Source: a beta proteobacterium CB (GTDB lineage Bacteria; Pseudomonadota; Gammaproteobacteria; Burkholderiales; Burkholderiaceae). Taken from it: a DNA stretch of 64,000 nt. Positions 38,743 to 47,564 of this stretch are shown here, piece after piece. The DNA is taken from NCBI GenBank assembly GCA_000342265.1, contig CP004348.1:992001-1056000 (forward strand), read 5' to 3'. Numbering within the stretch: the stretch's first letter is position 1; each line of letters begins with the position of its first letter. The translations under genes were made by a program, and so were the position numbers. Under the pieces are notes generated by a model. That model ran no database searches, was not told the origin of the DNA, and saw only the letters and a program-made list of their open reading frames with translations.

Positions 38743-40186
38743 CAATACCGAGCTCCTGCAACTTACGCGTGATCGTATTGCGACCAATTCCAAGACGCTG
38801 GGCTGCTTCAACACGTCGTCCACGAGTAACTTCTAGGGCTGCCTGGAGTACGGCTTTCTCAAACTTAGAGCACAGCACGTCGTATACCTCTGAATCACCA
38901 TCTTGCAGCATTTTGACTGCTAGTCGACCTAAGCCGCCCTCCCAATCCGCCGAGCCAACCCTCACTGCAACTTGAGCAGAGGGATTGGATTCACCCTGCA
39001 ATAAAACTGGTTGCTCACCTGCTTCCGCCAATAGATCTGTAGGCAAATCACTGGATCCGATCACATTAGATGGGGTCATCACCGTTAACCAGTGACATAG
39101 ATTCTCTAGTTGACGAACATTACCCGGAAACGGCATAACACTCATTTCCTTTAAGACATCATCAGAAAGTTTTTTGGCCTCAACTCCCAAAGACTTGGCG
39201 CAGGACAACATGAAATGGCGTGCCAGTACTGGGATATCCTCAGCACGCTCACGCAAGGCTGGCATCCGCAAGCGAATGACGTTTAAGCGATGCAATAAAT
39301 CTTCCCGGAATGCGCCCGCTGCAACTCGCGCCTCTAAATTCTGATGGGTCGAAGCAATAATGCGCACATTTGCCTTAATGGGATCTTGTCCACCAACTCG
39401 ATAGAAATGACCGTCCGTCAATGCACGCAACAATCTTGTCTGTAGATCAAAAGGAATGTCACCAATTTCATCTAAGAATAATGTGCCGCCATCGGCTTGC
39501 TCAAAACGCCCACGACGTAATGTCAAAGCCCCGGGGAAAGCGCCACGCTCATGACCAAATAATTCAGACTCCAATAAATCCTTGGGAACTGCAGCAGTAC
39601 TAAAGGCTATAAACGGACCTTTTGCGCGAGGGCTATGCTTATGCAATGCTTGTGCGACCAACTCTTTACCAGTCCCAGATTCACCGGTGATGAGAACTGT
39701 TGAGTGCGACTGTGCCAAGCGGCCAATGGCTCTGAAGACTTCTTGCATTGCAGGGGCCTGACCAATAATTTCAGTGGAGCCTTGTCTCCAACCGTTCATT
39801 TCTTTATTGCCAGATTGGTTGCGCTCGCTCTGCTCCATGGCGCGGCGAATTAACTCTACAGCCTTATCGATATCAAACGGCTTAGTGAGATATTCAAATG
39901 CACCGCCTTGAAAAGATGAGACTGCCGAATCTAAATCCGAGTAAGCAGTCATGATGATGACTGGGAGCATTGGATGAGTTTCTTTTACATTTTGCAAAAG
40001 GTCTAAGCCATTACCACGCGGCATACGGATATCTGAAATCAATACTTGCGGAGATTCCTTATCCAAGGCATTGAGCACATCATTGGGGTTTGAGAAACTC
40101 TTATGAGGAATGTTTTCGCGAGTAAGCGCTTTTTCTAATACCCAACGAATAGATTGATCATCGTCTACGATCCATACGGGTTTCAT
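38735..40186 (-). CDS. ntrC: nitrogen regulation response regulator NtrC, with altered GAFTGA motif
   Basis: Sigma-54 enhancer-binding activator of nitrogen genes, 483 aa. Receiver domain (about 1-115) with D52 in [14 protein letters not shown]+ domain (about 138-375) with Walker A GESGTGKE and Walker [13 protein letters not shown]-terminal Fis-type helix ([20 protein letters not shown]). The odd point is the L1-loop motif that contacts sigma-54: the family has GAFTGA but here residues 215-220 read GAFPGA (P218, codon CCC at 39533-39535). Another change nearby is [10 protein letters not shown] where LNTAAIPKD is usual. It is coupled to ntrB by a 4-base overlap. Identity is certain; activity with sigma-54 is an open question. 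Confidence 0.95.
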   Translation of the reverse strand: MKPVWIVDDDQSIRWVLEKALTRENIPHKSFSNPNDVLNALDKESPQVLISDIRMPRGNGLDLLQNVKETHPMLPVIIMTAYSDLDSAVSSFQGGAFEYLTKPFDIDKAVELIRRAMEQSERNQSGNKEMNGWRQGSTEIIGQAPAMQEVFRAIGRLAQSHSTVLITGESGTGKELVAQALHKHSPRAKGPFIAFSTAAVPKDLLESELFGHERGAFPGALTLRRGRFEQADGGTLFLDEIGDIPFDLQTRLLRALTDGHFYRVGGQDPIKANVRIIASTHQNLEARVAAGAFREDLLHRLNVIRLRMPALRERAEDIPVLARHFMLSCAKSLGVEAKKLSDDVLKEMSVMPFPGNVRQLENLCHWLTVMTPSNVIGSSDLPTDLLAEAGEQPVLLQGESNPSAQVAVRVGSADWEGGLGRLAVKMLQDGDSEVYDVLCSKFEKAVLQAALEVTRGRRVEAAQRLGIGRNTITRKLQELGIDG

Positions 40187-41319
40187 AATGCTTTCTCCTG
40201 CCTACGATAAGGAATTTGAATATGGAAATCAGTTCGCCCAGGACGGCTGTCACAGGCAATAAAGCCTTGATGCTGTTGCACAAAAGTTTGAGCTAAGGTG
40301 AGGCCAAGACCGCTCCCACCATCTCTGCCAGAAACTAATGGAAAGAAAATGCGCTCACGGATATCCTCGGGAATACCAGGTCCGTTATCAATGACGTGTA
40401 AATCCATTGCCATCTTGTAGCGCTGCTTAGAGATGGTGACTGAACGAGCCACCCTCGTCTTTAATTCAATCTGGGCAATGCCTTGCTGTATTTCTTCTGA
40501 CAGCGCCTGCGCAGCATTATGGGCAATGTTCAGGACGGCCTGGATCAACTGCTCACGATCACCAAGCACTTCAGGAAGACTGGTGTCGTAATTACGAATA
40601 ATGCGTAAACCTTTTGGAAATTCTGCCAAGACTAGACTACGAACACGCTCTAGGGCCTCATGGACATTAAATGATTCCATTGCGTGAGCCTTGCGATGCG
40701 GCGCTAACAATCTATCGACTAAGTTTTGTAGACGATCTGATTCTTTAATAATGACTTGGGTGTATTCACGCAAGCCCTTCTCAGGGAGTTCAAACTCCAA
40801 CAGTTGAGCTGCACCTCGAATACCACCTAAAGGATTTTTAATTTCGTGCGCTAAGTTGCGCATTAATTGCTTATTTGCTTCTACCTGTTGCGTCACGCGT
40901 TCATCGCGCTCACTACGCAACTGTTGATCGATCGGAAACCATTCCATCATGATCAGAGCGGGATCCTCAAGACTAGCCACGACCACGTGCGCAGGAATCG
41001 AATCTTGATGAATACTCCCCGGCAAGGAATGCAACACCATTTCTTGGCGTTGGGCAGAAAAGTGACCCGCCTTAACTTCCTCAATCATGCGCTTAATTGA
41101 GGCATTATCTCCAAACAGATTGTGCACAGTTTGACCCTCAAGTGATTTTCGTGACAAATCCAGCGCAGATTCTGCAGCAGGGTTCACGTAAACCAATTGT
41201 TGGTTCTCAGCCTCAAATACCACGATGGCATTGGGCATCTGATCAAGCAATGTCGGAAAAAAAGGAGCAGCCGAAGCTGCCCCTTTGAACGAATTGCGCA
41301 ACAGACCTGCGCTCAACAT
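40183..41319 (-). CDS. ntrB: nitrogen regulation sensor kinase NtrB
   Basis: Cytoplasmic kinase/phosphatase (378 aa) for NtrC, governed in this family by the PII protein. An N-terminal PAS domain (about 24-125, LLDQMPNAIVVFEAENQQLV) precedes the HisKA domain with the H in LAHEIKNPLGGIRGAAQLLE and the ATPase domain (NIAHNAAQAL, DNGPGIPEDIRERIFFPLVS, GSGLGLTLAQTFVQQHQG). No membrane segment. It begins 11 bases after glnA and overlaps ntrC by 4. Confidence 0.95.
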   Translation of the reverse strand: MLSAGLLRNSFKGAASAAPFFPTLLDQMPNAIVVFEAENQQLVYVNPAAESALDLSRKSLEGQTVHNLFGDNASIKRMIEEVKAGHFSAQRQEMVLHSLPGSIHQDSIPAHVVVASLEDPALIMMEWFPIDQQLRSERDERVTQQVEANKQLMRNLAHEIKNPLGGIRGAAQLLEFELPEKGLREYTQVIIKESDRLQNLVDRLLAPHRKAHAMESFNVHEALERVRSLVLAEFPKGLRIIRNYDTSLPEVLGDREQLIQAVLNIAHNAAQALSEEIQQGIAQIELKTRVARSVTISKQRYKMAMDLHVIDNGPGIPEDIRERIFFPLVSGRDGGSGLGLTLAQTFVQQHQGFIACDSRPGRTDFHIQIPYRRQEKAL

Positions 41320-41330
41320 TTCTCCTTCGC

Positions 41331-42746
41331 TTACAGGGAGTAGTACATATCGAATTCGATCGGATGAGTCGTCATACGGAAACGTGTGACATCTTCCATC
41401 TTCAAAGCGATATATGCATCGATCATAGAGTCTGTAAAGACACCGCCACGAGTCAAGAACTCACGGTCTTTGTTCAAAGCTTCTAATGCCTCTTCCAAGC
41501 TTGCACAAACGGTTGGGATCTTTGCATCTTCTTCTGGTGGCAAGTCATACAAGTTCTTGTCAGCAGCTTCACCTGGGTGAATCTTATTCTGAACACCATC
41601 TAAACCAGCCATCATCAATGCTGCGAAGCAGAGGTATGGGTTAGCCAGTGGATCAGGGAAGCGAGTCTCAATACGACGACCCTTAGGGCTTGAAACGTGT
41701 GGAATACGAATCGAAGCAGAACGGTTGCGTGCTGAGTAAGCCAACTTCACTGGCGCCTCAAAGCCTGGAACCAAACGCTTGTATGAGTTTGTACCTGGGT
41801 TAGTAATCGCGTTCAATGCCTTAGCATGCTTGATGATGCCGCCGATGTAGAACAATGCGAACTCTGATAAGCCTGCATAGCCGTTACCAGCAAACAAGTT
41901 CTCGCCGTTCTTCCAAATAGATTGGTGAACGTGCATACCTGAACCGTTGTCGCCAACGATAGGCTTAGGCATAAATGTGGCTGTCTTGCCATAAGCATGC
42001 GCAACGTTTTGAATGACATACTTCTGCCAGATAGTCCAGTCAGCGCGCTCAACTAATGTGCTGAAGCGAGTACCCAATTCGTTTTGGCCTTGACCAGCAA
42101 CTTCATGGTGATGAACTTCAACAGGAATACCTAAAGATTCGAGGATCAAACACATTTCAGAACGCATATCCTGGAATGTATCTACTGGAGCAACTGGGAA
42201 GTAACCGCCTTTTTTACCTGGACGGTGACCAGTGTTGCCGCCTTCGATTTCAGCAGCTGAAGACCATGGAGCCTCTTCAGATTCCACCTTAACGAAACAA
42301 CCCTGCATATCAGCACCCCAACGGACGCCGTCAAAAATAAAGAATTCTGGCTCTGGACCAAAGTAAGCTGTATCGCCTAAGCCAGTGCTTTTCAAATAAG
42401 ACTCAGCGCGCTTAGCGATAGAGCGTGGATCACGGTCATAACCTTTGCCATCTGAAGGCTCGATCACGTCACATGTGATCACCAATGTTGGCTCTTCGTA
42501 GAATGGGTCGATATAGCAAGCTGTTGGATCTGGCATCAACAACATATCCGATGCTTCAATACCTTTCCAACCAGCAATAGATGAACCGTCAAACGCATGA
42601 CCGCTCTCAAACTTATCTTCGTCAAAATGAGAAATAGGTACTGTTGTGTGCTGCTCTTTACCCTTTGTATCTACAAAGCGGAAATCAACGAAAGTACATT
42701 CCTTCTCTTTAACCAACTTCATCACATCAGCGACGGTCTTCGTCAT
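41331..42746 (-). CDS. glnA: glutamine synthetase type I
   Basis: ATP-dependent synthesis of glutamine from glutamate and ammonia; dodecameric GSI-beta. The 471-aa length is typical. Seen: the latch-and-metal blocks [26 protein letters not shown], the glutamate-binding [20 protein letters not shown] region, [10 protein letters not shown], and the adenylylation tyrosine in [12 protein letters not shown] (near residue 400), so activity should be controlled by GlnE adenylylation. Upstream lie a sigma-54-like promoter and two NtrC-type boxes. First gene of glnA-ntrB-ntrC-xth. Confidence 0.98.
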   Translation of the reverse strand: MTKTVADVMKLVKEKECTFVDFRFVDTKGKEQHTTVPISHFDEDKFESGHAFDGSSIAGWKGIEASDMLLMPDPTACYIDPFYEEPTLVITCDVIEPSDGKGYDRDPRSIAKRAESYLKSTGLGDTAYFGPEPEFFIFDGVRWGADMQGCFVKVESEEAPWSSAAEIEGGNTGHRPGKKGGYFPVAPVDTFQDMRSEMCLILESLGIPVEVHHHEVAGQGQNELGTRFSTLVERADWTIWQKYVIQNVAHAYGKTATFMPKPIVGDNGSGMHVHQSIWKNGENLFAGNGYAGLSEFALFYIGGIIKHAKALNAITNPGTNSYKRLVPGFEAPVKLAYSARNRSASIRIPHVSSPKGRRIETRFPDPLANPYLCFAALMMAGLDGVQNKIHPGEAADKNLYDLPPEEDAKIPTVCASLEEALEALNKDREFLTRGGVFTDSMIDAYIALKMEDVTRFRMTTHPIEFDMYYSL

Positions 42747-42811
42747 GCAAATCTCCTCTATTAACTAAATTCGGAATACAAACCTAAGGTGTACACCCTT
42801 GTTTATTCCAG

Positions 42812-42825
42812 GCATCAAATATGCC
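42812..42825 (-). promoter_or_regulatory. candidate sigma-54 (-24/-12) promoter of glnA
   Basis: On the minus strand GG (42825-42824), ten bases, then GC (42813-42812), in the context GGGCATATTTGATGCC. This keeps the invariant GG-N10-GC spacing, with GGC-A partly matching TGGCAC and ATGC close to TTGC. Predicted start is about 54 bases before the glnA ATG. It is not perfect, so confidence is moderate. Confidence 0.5.
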
Positions 42826-42876
42826 CTTGGGATGTATCTAATTTACTGAAGCAAACAAATGGGAACGACCATTATT

Positions 42877-42891
42877 GCACTAATTAAGTGC
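42877..42891. promoter_or_regulatory. NtrC-type binding site, proximal
   Basis: GCACTAATTAAGTGC fits GCAC-N7-GTGC, the core of the NtrC enhancer site. Its centre lies about 84 bases upstream of the predicted glnA start. Confidence 0.65.
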
Positions 42892-42928
42892 TGAAATGCC
42901 CCTTAAAACACTAAAAAATACTATATTT

Positions 42929-42943
42929 GCACCAAATTAGTGC
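42929..42943. promoter_or_regulatory. NtrC-type binding site, distal
   Basis: GCACCAAATTAGTGC also fits GCAC-N7-GTGC. It abuts the stop codon of the neighbouring CinA-like gene. Two such sites spaced 52 bases (about five helical turns) apart upstream of glnA is the arrangement expected for cooperative NtrC binding. Confidence 0.65.
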
Positions 42944-43807
42944 TTACTTAGATTTAGAAATATCGTGAATTGCGTAGCCCAAGGCCTCAGTGCCAGCACG
43001 TAAAGCAATCCAGGCGCTTTCGAGCAAGTTTGCATCGCCTTTAATGCCCAACTCAATGTGCCGCTCGGAGAAAACGCCACCCCTAGAGGGGTCGCCAACT
43101 GACGGAAGACTAAAGACCTTTACGCCCGGGAAACTCGCCTCAATACGCTCCATCAAGGGGGTAAGTGTTGATTCAATACCCTTGGGAACAATGAAGCTCT
43201 GCTCAGCCCAGTTCTCGCGATGAAACAGATCTTGATAATAGTTATCCAAACACCAGGCCATCATCGGAGCTGCCATCACCGGAAAGCCTGGAACAAAGTA
43301 ATGCTCTCGAATAGAAAAACCTGGAATCTGGTTGTAGGGATTAGGAATGATGTCGCTACCCAGCGGGAACTCACCCATTTTGAAGCGATGTTGATTTTCA
43401 GGGGCGCTTAAATCGGCTTTAGCAGGATCCCCTTCAGCCATCACCTGAATGCGCCCAGCAATTAATTCTTGCGCAGTCGGATGCAACGCAGTTTTAGTAC
43501 CGAGAGCCAAAGCGGCGCACTGCCTTGTGTGATCATCGGGAGTAGCGCCAATGCCACCAGTGCTAAACACCACGTCACCACTAGCAAAACTATCTTTCAA
43601 AGTAGCTGTAATTTGCTGAGGATCATCCGCAACATATTTAGCCCAAGATAAACTCAAACCACGCTCGTTTAATAGTTCAATTAATTTACTGAGGTGCTTA
43701 TCTTGACGACGCCCCGATAGGATTTCATCGCCAATCACTATTAAGCCAAAACGGCGTGACTTCACTTCAGGCACATCAATGCCAACCTTTTTTAATGCTT
43801 CAACCAT
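42944..43807 (-). CDS. CinA-like molybdopterin-binding-domain protein
   Basis: A 287-aa cytoplasmic protein. An N-terminal MoCF-type domain (about 20-185) has FGLIVIGDEILSGRRQDKHL and VVFSTGGIGATPDDHTRQ, both hallmarks of the CinA/MoaB fold; the C-terminal part lacks the CinA deamidase domain, so this is a short relative often called competence/damage-inducible protein A. ATG at 43807 is chosen because it overlaps the upstream stop by 8 bases (ATGGTTGA) and the family begins here; the frame to 43843 would overlap more. Function is not established for this short form. Confidence 0.85.
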   Translation of the reverse strand: MVEALKKVGIDVPEVKSRRFGLIVIGDEILSGRRQDKHLSKLIELLNERGLSLSWAKYVADDPQQITATLKDSFASGDVVFSTGGIGATPDDHTRQCAALALGTKTALHPTAQELIAGRIQVMAEGDPAKADLSAPENQHRFKMGEFPLGSDIIPNPYNQIPGFSIREHYFVPGFPVMAAPMMAWCLDNYYQDLFHRENWAEQSFIVPKGIESTLTPLMERIEASFPGVKVFSLPSVGDPSRGGVFSERHIELGIKGDANLLESAWIALRAGTEALGYAIHDISKSK

Positions 43808-44669
43808 GGTACGGGAGCTCCATATCAATGACACGCGCTTCAATATTGAGCGACTTATCTAATTCATCACTACGCAATTCTTTTAATGCATCTAGCAAGT
43901 AATGGGTAAACCACAATGCTGCGAACACAAAAATTAAAGAGTAAACCCAAAGAGCAACAAAACTCACAATTGGGAATAAGACTAGCGCTAACGCCGAGGT
44001 CGCCCAAAAGAAAGTGGGCACAGCACCGAGCATGCCCGAAACAATCCCCATCGCTAACAGCGGCCAGCGATGCCGATGCAAGAGCGTATCGCGCTCCTCA
44101 GCAGTCGCATGTTGTGCCAATACGTCGTAAGACATTAAACGCATGGTCAACCAACCCCAGAGCAGTGGTGGCAAGATTGCTACTAATGGCGGTATCCACC
44201 ACACTGGCAAGGTCAACATCACCAAAGCTAGGCAGATCAGAGCAGACCACAGGGTATAAATAAAGCTACCGAATAAACCGCCACCCTTCTTTCGCTCAAG
44301 ATCTTTATAAGCGTGCTGACGCGTCACCAACCTTACGATAGTTGGCACGGTTGTAAAGGCAATGAATACTAAAAGACTGATCGAGATGAGTGGAATCAAG
44401 AGCATTACAAAAAAGAGTGGCGCAATCCAAGCGCGTGCATTTTCAAAGCCAGCCCAAATCAGACCATCCTGAATCCAACTCGTGAAGATGGATGTTGTCA
44501 GAAAGATGCTGAGCATTTCCAGTGCTGGCGTCCAGGTTAGCCAAATTAAGCCACCCCATAAAATCGAGACGATCAAAAAAGGACGCAGACTTAACCACAG
44601 CATTCTGGGATGCATTGTTCCAACCAAAGCCAAGCCGAAAGACTTGAATACTTGCTGCATGCTATCCAT
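43800..44669 (-). CDS. EI24-domain (CysZ-like) integral membrane protein
   Basis: A 289-aa membrane protein with about six to seven hydrophobic segments, beginning SFGLALVGTMHPRMLWLSLR and including LFGSFIYTLWSALICLALVM, WWIPPLVAILPPLLWGWLTMR and a long C-terminal hydrophobic stretch around residues 215-255. The RLMSYDVLAQHATAEERDTL segment, with the preceding proline-rich helix, fits the EI24/CysZ superfamily. CysZ is a sulfate transporter, but members of this branch are functionally unassigned. Start and stop overlap neighbours in a minus-strand operon. Confidence 0.85.
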   Translation of the reverse strand: MDSMQQVFKSFGLALVGTMHPRMLWLSLRPFLIVSILWGGLIWLTWTPALEMLSIFLTTSIFTSWIQDGLIWAGFENARAWIAPLFFVMLLIPLISISLLVFIAFTTVPTIVRLVTRQHAYKDLERKKGGGLFGSFIYTLWSALICLALVMLTLPVWWIPPLVAILPPLLWGWLTMRLMSYDVLAQHATAEERDTLLHRHRWPLLAMGIVSGMLGAVPTFFWATSALALVLFPIVSFVALWVYSLIFVFAALWFTHYLLDALKELRSDELDKSLNIEARVIDMELPYHG

Positions 44670-44702
44670 AGATTTCCATAGCCACTAAATGAACTGCTGG
44701 TT

Positions 44703-45680
44703 TTATTTTGCCCTAGGGAAAATTTCACGCACTGAATGAATCAAGCCCTGCCACTGCTGTTGAAATACATTGGGCGAAATAGATAAATCCCGGACGCCAG
44801 TAGGATGAACCTCTTTAGGAAAAATTGCAGTGCTAAACATCATGTCCCACCAAGGAAACAAGACGCCAAAATTGCAACCACCCAAAATACCAGGCTTACC
44901 TTTAGCTTCATGCCCATACCCTACCGCATGATGCATGCGGTGGTACATCGGAGAAATCAAGAGGTACTTAAATACACCGAGATGAATTTTGAGATTAGCG
45001 TGTTGCCAACTCTGGATAAATTGACTCAAGACTACTAACAAAATAAATTGACTTGGAGATACTCCAAATAGTAATGCGAAGAAAGCAAATACGACCGCAT
45101 GCAAGATGCTATCCAGAATATGGTTGCGATCATCAGACCAAGCGGTCATGACGGTTTGACTGTGATGCAAAGCATGCAACTGCCACCACCAGTTAAAAGT
45201 ATGTGAAGCGCGGTGATACAAGTACTCTACAAAATCCAGTAATACAAAGTAGATGCAGAAACTCACCAAAGGAATCGAGGTTACCGGTGGCCACCATGAC
45301 TCCACATTCAATCTAGCAAAACGAAAATCATGAAGGATGGAATCGATTTGAAAGAAAAAGCCTGACAAGGCAAGAAAAATCAAGCCATGAAAAATGCCAA
45401 GGCGATGAAATAAGGTATAAAAAACATCTGCTTTAGAGCTATTAGCAAAACGTTCCTGCGTTTCAGCGGGTGCAAGTCGCTCCCAAGTACGCAGAATGAC
45501 CGCAATCAGCAAAATCTGGATGCAGCCGAATAAAAACCAATCAATACCGTCAAACACATCTTCGGCCATCGACATGAGATCAAATTGGTACAAAATCGGC
45601 CCAGCAATATTGGCAAACAAGAATTCTTGAATGCTGGCATAGGCTGAAGCAATAGTGGCTATAAAAGGATTGGAATCCAT
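44703..45680 (-). CDS. sterol desaturase / fatty acid hydroxylase superfamily protein
   Basis: A 325-aa di-iron membrane oxidoreductase. The histidine clusters are visible: HRASH (in LYHRASHTFNWWWQLHALHHS), HALHHS, and near the C terminus MYHRMHHAVGYGHE, giving the H-x3-H, H-x2-HH and H-x2-HH ligands. Hydrophobic segments around 50-70, 90-110, 135-155 and 195-225 support a membrane location. Family members hydroxylate or desaturate lipids and carotenoids; the substrate is unknown. It lies 24 bases after the polysaccharide deacetylase gene, suggesting an envelope-lipid or envelope-modification operon. Confidence 0.9.
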   Translation of the reverse strand: MDSNPFIATIASAYASIQEFLFANIAGPILYQFDLMSMAEDVFDGIDWFLFGCIQILLIAVILRTWERLAPAETQERFANSSKADVFYTLFHRLGIFHGLIFLALSGFFFQIDSILHDFRFARLNVESWWPPVTSIPLVSFCIYFVLLDFVEYLYHRASHTFNWWWQLHALHHSQTVMTAWSDDRNHILDSILHAVVFAFFALLFGVSPSQFILLVVLSQFIQSWQHANLKIHLGVFKYLLISPMYHRMHHAVGYGHEAKGKPGILGGCNFGVLFPWWDMMFSTAIFPKEVHPTGVRDLSISPNVFQQQWQGLIHSVREIFPRAK

Positions 45681-45704
45681 ATCCCTAATTGTGACTGATT
45701 TATC

Positions 45705-46466
45705 TTATTTTGGCAGGGTTGCAAAGCAAAAGCCGCGACCCTTTAAATTGATAATCAACTGTTCTAAAACCGCCGGAGCCCAGGGATCCTTGCGCGACCA
45801 AATACCCAAATGAGCCATTGTGATATCGCCATCCTGAAGCTGGCTAGTCGCTTTATCCAACAGCATCTTATTTGGATGGGTTTGTGAGCTGAGCTCATCA
45901 CCTAGAAATCCCGCAGGATTCCATCCAATATGCTGATAACCGCACTGACTTCCCATCCGAATCGAACGAGGCGATGTTTTTCCTCCAGGGGCACGCCAAA
46001 TTTTCTGGATACCAGTACCCGTCAGCTCTTTAAAGCGTTCATCCACCCGTCGGATTTCTCGGCAATAGCTTGCTTCGTTATAAAGGGTTGCGACACCCGA
46101 TTTTGGTCCGAATTGTGGCTTTGCAAAGATCTCACCGCTTGGTCCATCTTTGACAAAGTACAGATGGTCGAAGGTATGACTGCCAAAATGATGGCCCTCT
46201 CGGACACGGTCCTGCCAATAGGATTTCCAAGATTCATCTAGAGAGAAATCGCCTCGACTTGTTTTTTCATTCGCGAGAAAAAAAGTGGCTTTAATGTTTT
46301 GACGATTCAGTATGTCAGCAATAGTTTGCGCAACAGACATATTGCCGGTATCAAAGGTAAGGTAAACCGTTTTTTTACAGTGAGTCTCTTGAGAAAAGCC
46401 AAGCGAAGAACATGTCACTAAAAAAAATAGCACTGTTAGTCGAACAAGAGCAGTATTCCAATGCAT
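45705..46466 (-). CDS. polysaccharide deacetylase-family (NodB fold) exported protein
   Basis: A 253-aa exported protein with a signal peptide (about 1-25, ending LGFSQ). NodB motifs: motif 1 reads LTFDTGNM instead of TFDDG, so the usual second aspartate, a metal ligand, is a threonine; motif 2 HTFDH supplies both metal histidines; motif 3 WRAPGGKTSPRS is normal; and a late histidine lies in ITMAHLGIW. PdaA-like peptidoglycan deacetylases also vary this position, so the protein may still be active on peptidoglycan or another N-acetylated glycan. It is 9 bases after the YncE-like gene, in the same operon. Confidence 0.87.
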   Translation of the reverse strand: MHWNTALVRLTVLFFLVTCSSLGFSQETHCKKTVYLTFDTGNMSVAQTIADILNRQNIKATFFLANEKTSRGDFSLDESWKSYWQDRVREGHHFGSHTFDHLYFVKDGPSGEIFAKPQFGPKSGVATLYNEASYCREIRRVDERFKELTGTGIQKIWRAPGGKTSPRSIRMGSQCGYQHIGWNPAGFLGDELSSQTHPNKMLLDKATSQLQDGDITMAHLGIWSRKDPWAPAVLEQLIINLKGRGFCFATLPK

Positions 46467-46475
46467 CTAATTGAG

Positions 46476-47522
46476 TTACTCCCAAGCAGCGCGGGGGGTG
46501 AAGAAAACGCCATGTGGTGATTTGCCAACCGGAATCACAGTGACTAATTTCATGGTGGGAATATCAATTACCCCTGCTTTTTTGGAGAAACGAAAAGTAA
46601 CCCACATCGTTTTTCCATCAGGCGTAATTTCCATATCGTCTGGGCCCGCAGGCAAGCCAGTGATATCCCCTGTTTTTTCCAAGGCCTGCATATTAATCAT
46701 GCTGATGGTTGAAGCAATGCGGTTACTTACGAAGACATGCTTTTTATCCCCCAATGGACGGAAGTTGTGAGCACCCTTCCCAGTAAAGATCCGCTTCACT
46801 TCTTTACGATTTTTCCAGTCAATGACTTGAACATTGTCCTCGCCTGTAATGCCAACCAATAGATATTGATCCCCAGGCGTCATCCAAACACCAGCAGGCA
46901 CTTTACCTGTGGTCATTTTCCAAATAACAGTCTGTGTATCTAAATCAATTGCAGCCAATTCATTAGAGTCTTGCAAAGTGATAAATGCGATTTTACTGTC
47001 TGCAGTAAATGCAACGTGACTTGGCGTCTTACCCAATTTGACAGACTTAGCTAGCTTGAGATCCGCACCTTGTGCGTGATACACGTCCACCCTATCCAAG
47101 CGATTACCATTTGCAACAAACCACTTATGATTGGGCGAGTAGCCAATCTGGTATGGATCGATGATGTCAGGGATCTTGCCTGTCAACTCACCGGTAGTGG
47201 GATTCATCAGCACCACATCATTACCTGCAGCATTCGCAATCAGGAGTGTCTTTTGATCAGGAGTCATCATCAAGTGATGCGGTTCTTTGCCAACGGGCAC
47301 AGTCTTAATCACTTTACGGCTAGGCATATCAATCAAGCTGACCGTTGCCTCTCCAGAGTTCAGCACGACCGCCAACTTAGGCTCGGCGTTGGTCTGCGTA
47401 GTTGTTGGAATTTGAGCAAAAACGCCATTATGAAAACCGAAGATGGCAAAGGCCATCAAAGTTGAAATAGTGCCAAATTTGGCTTTATTGATATATGTGT
47501 CCATAGCTGTCATTGTAAGCAT
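46476..47522 (-). CDS. YncE-like periplasmic beta-propeller protein (YVTN repeats)
   Basis: A 348-aa protein with an N-terminal signal peptide (about 8-36, ending GVFAQ). The mature part is built of about seven repeats of roughly 40 residues, each with the pattern P-x-G-K-x-P-x-x-hydrophobic (VPVGKEPHHLMMTPDQKTLL, VKLGKTPSHVAFTADSKIAF, IPVGKSPHGVFFTPRAAW), typical of YVTN/YncE propellers. Such proteins bind ligands or DNA in the periplasm; the function here is unknown. First gene of the YncE-like, deacetylase, desaturase, EI24, CinA-like run. Its ribosome site GGAGG is farther from the ATG than usual. Confidence 0.87.
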   Translation of the reverse strand: MLTMTAMDTYINKAKFGTISTLMAFAIFGFHNGVFAQIPTTTQTNAEPKLAVVLNSGEATVSLIDMPSRKVIKTVPVGKEPHHLMMTPDQKTLLIANAAGNDVVLMNPTTGELTGKIPDIIDPYQIGYSPNHKWFVANGNRLDRVDVYHAQGADLKLAKSVKLGKTPSHVAFTADSKIAFITLQDSNELAAIDLDTQTVIWKMTTGKVPAGVWMTPGDQYLLVGITGEDNVQVIDWKNRKEVKRIFTGKGAHNFRPLGDKKHVFVSNRIASTISMINMQALEKTGDITGLPAGPDDMEITPDGKTMWVTFRFSKKAGVIDIPTMKLVTVIPVGKSPHGVFFTPRAAWE

Positions 47523-47564
47523 TGAAATGCGGGCTTTACCCTCCTTTCGAAGGATAAATTTGAC

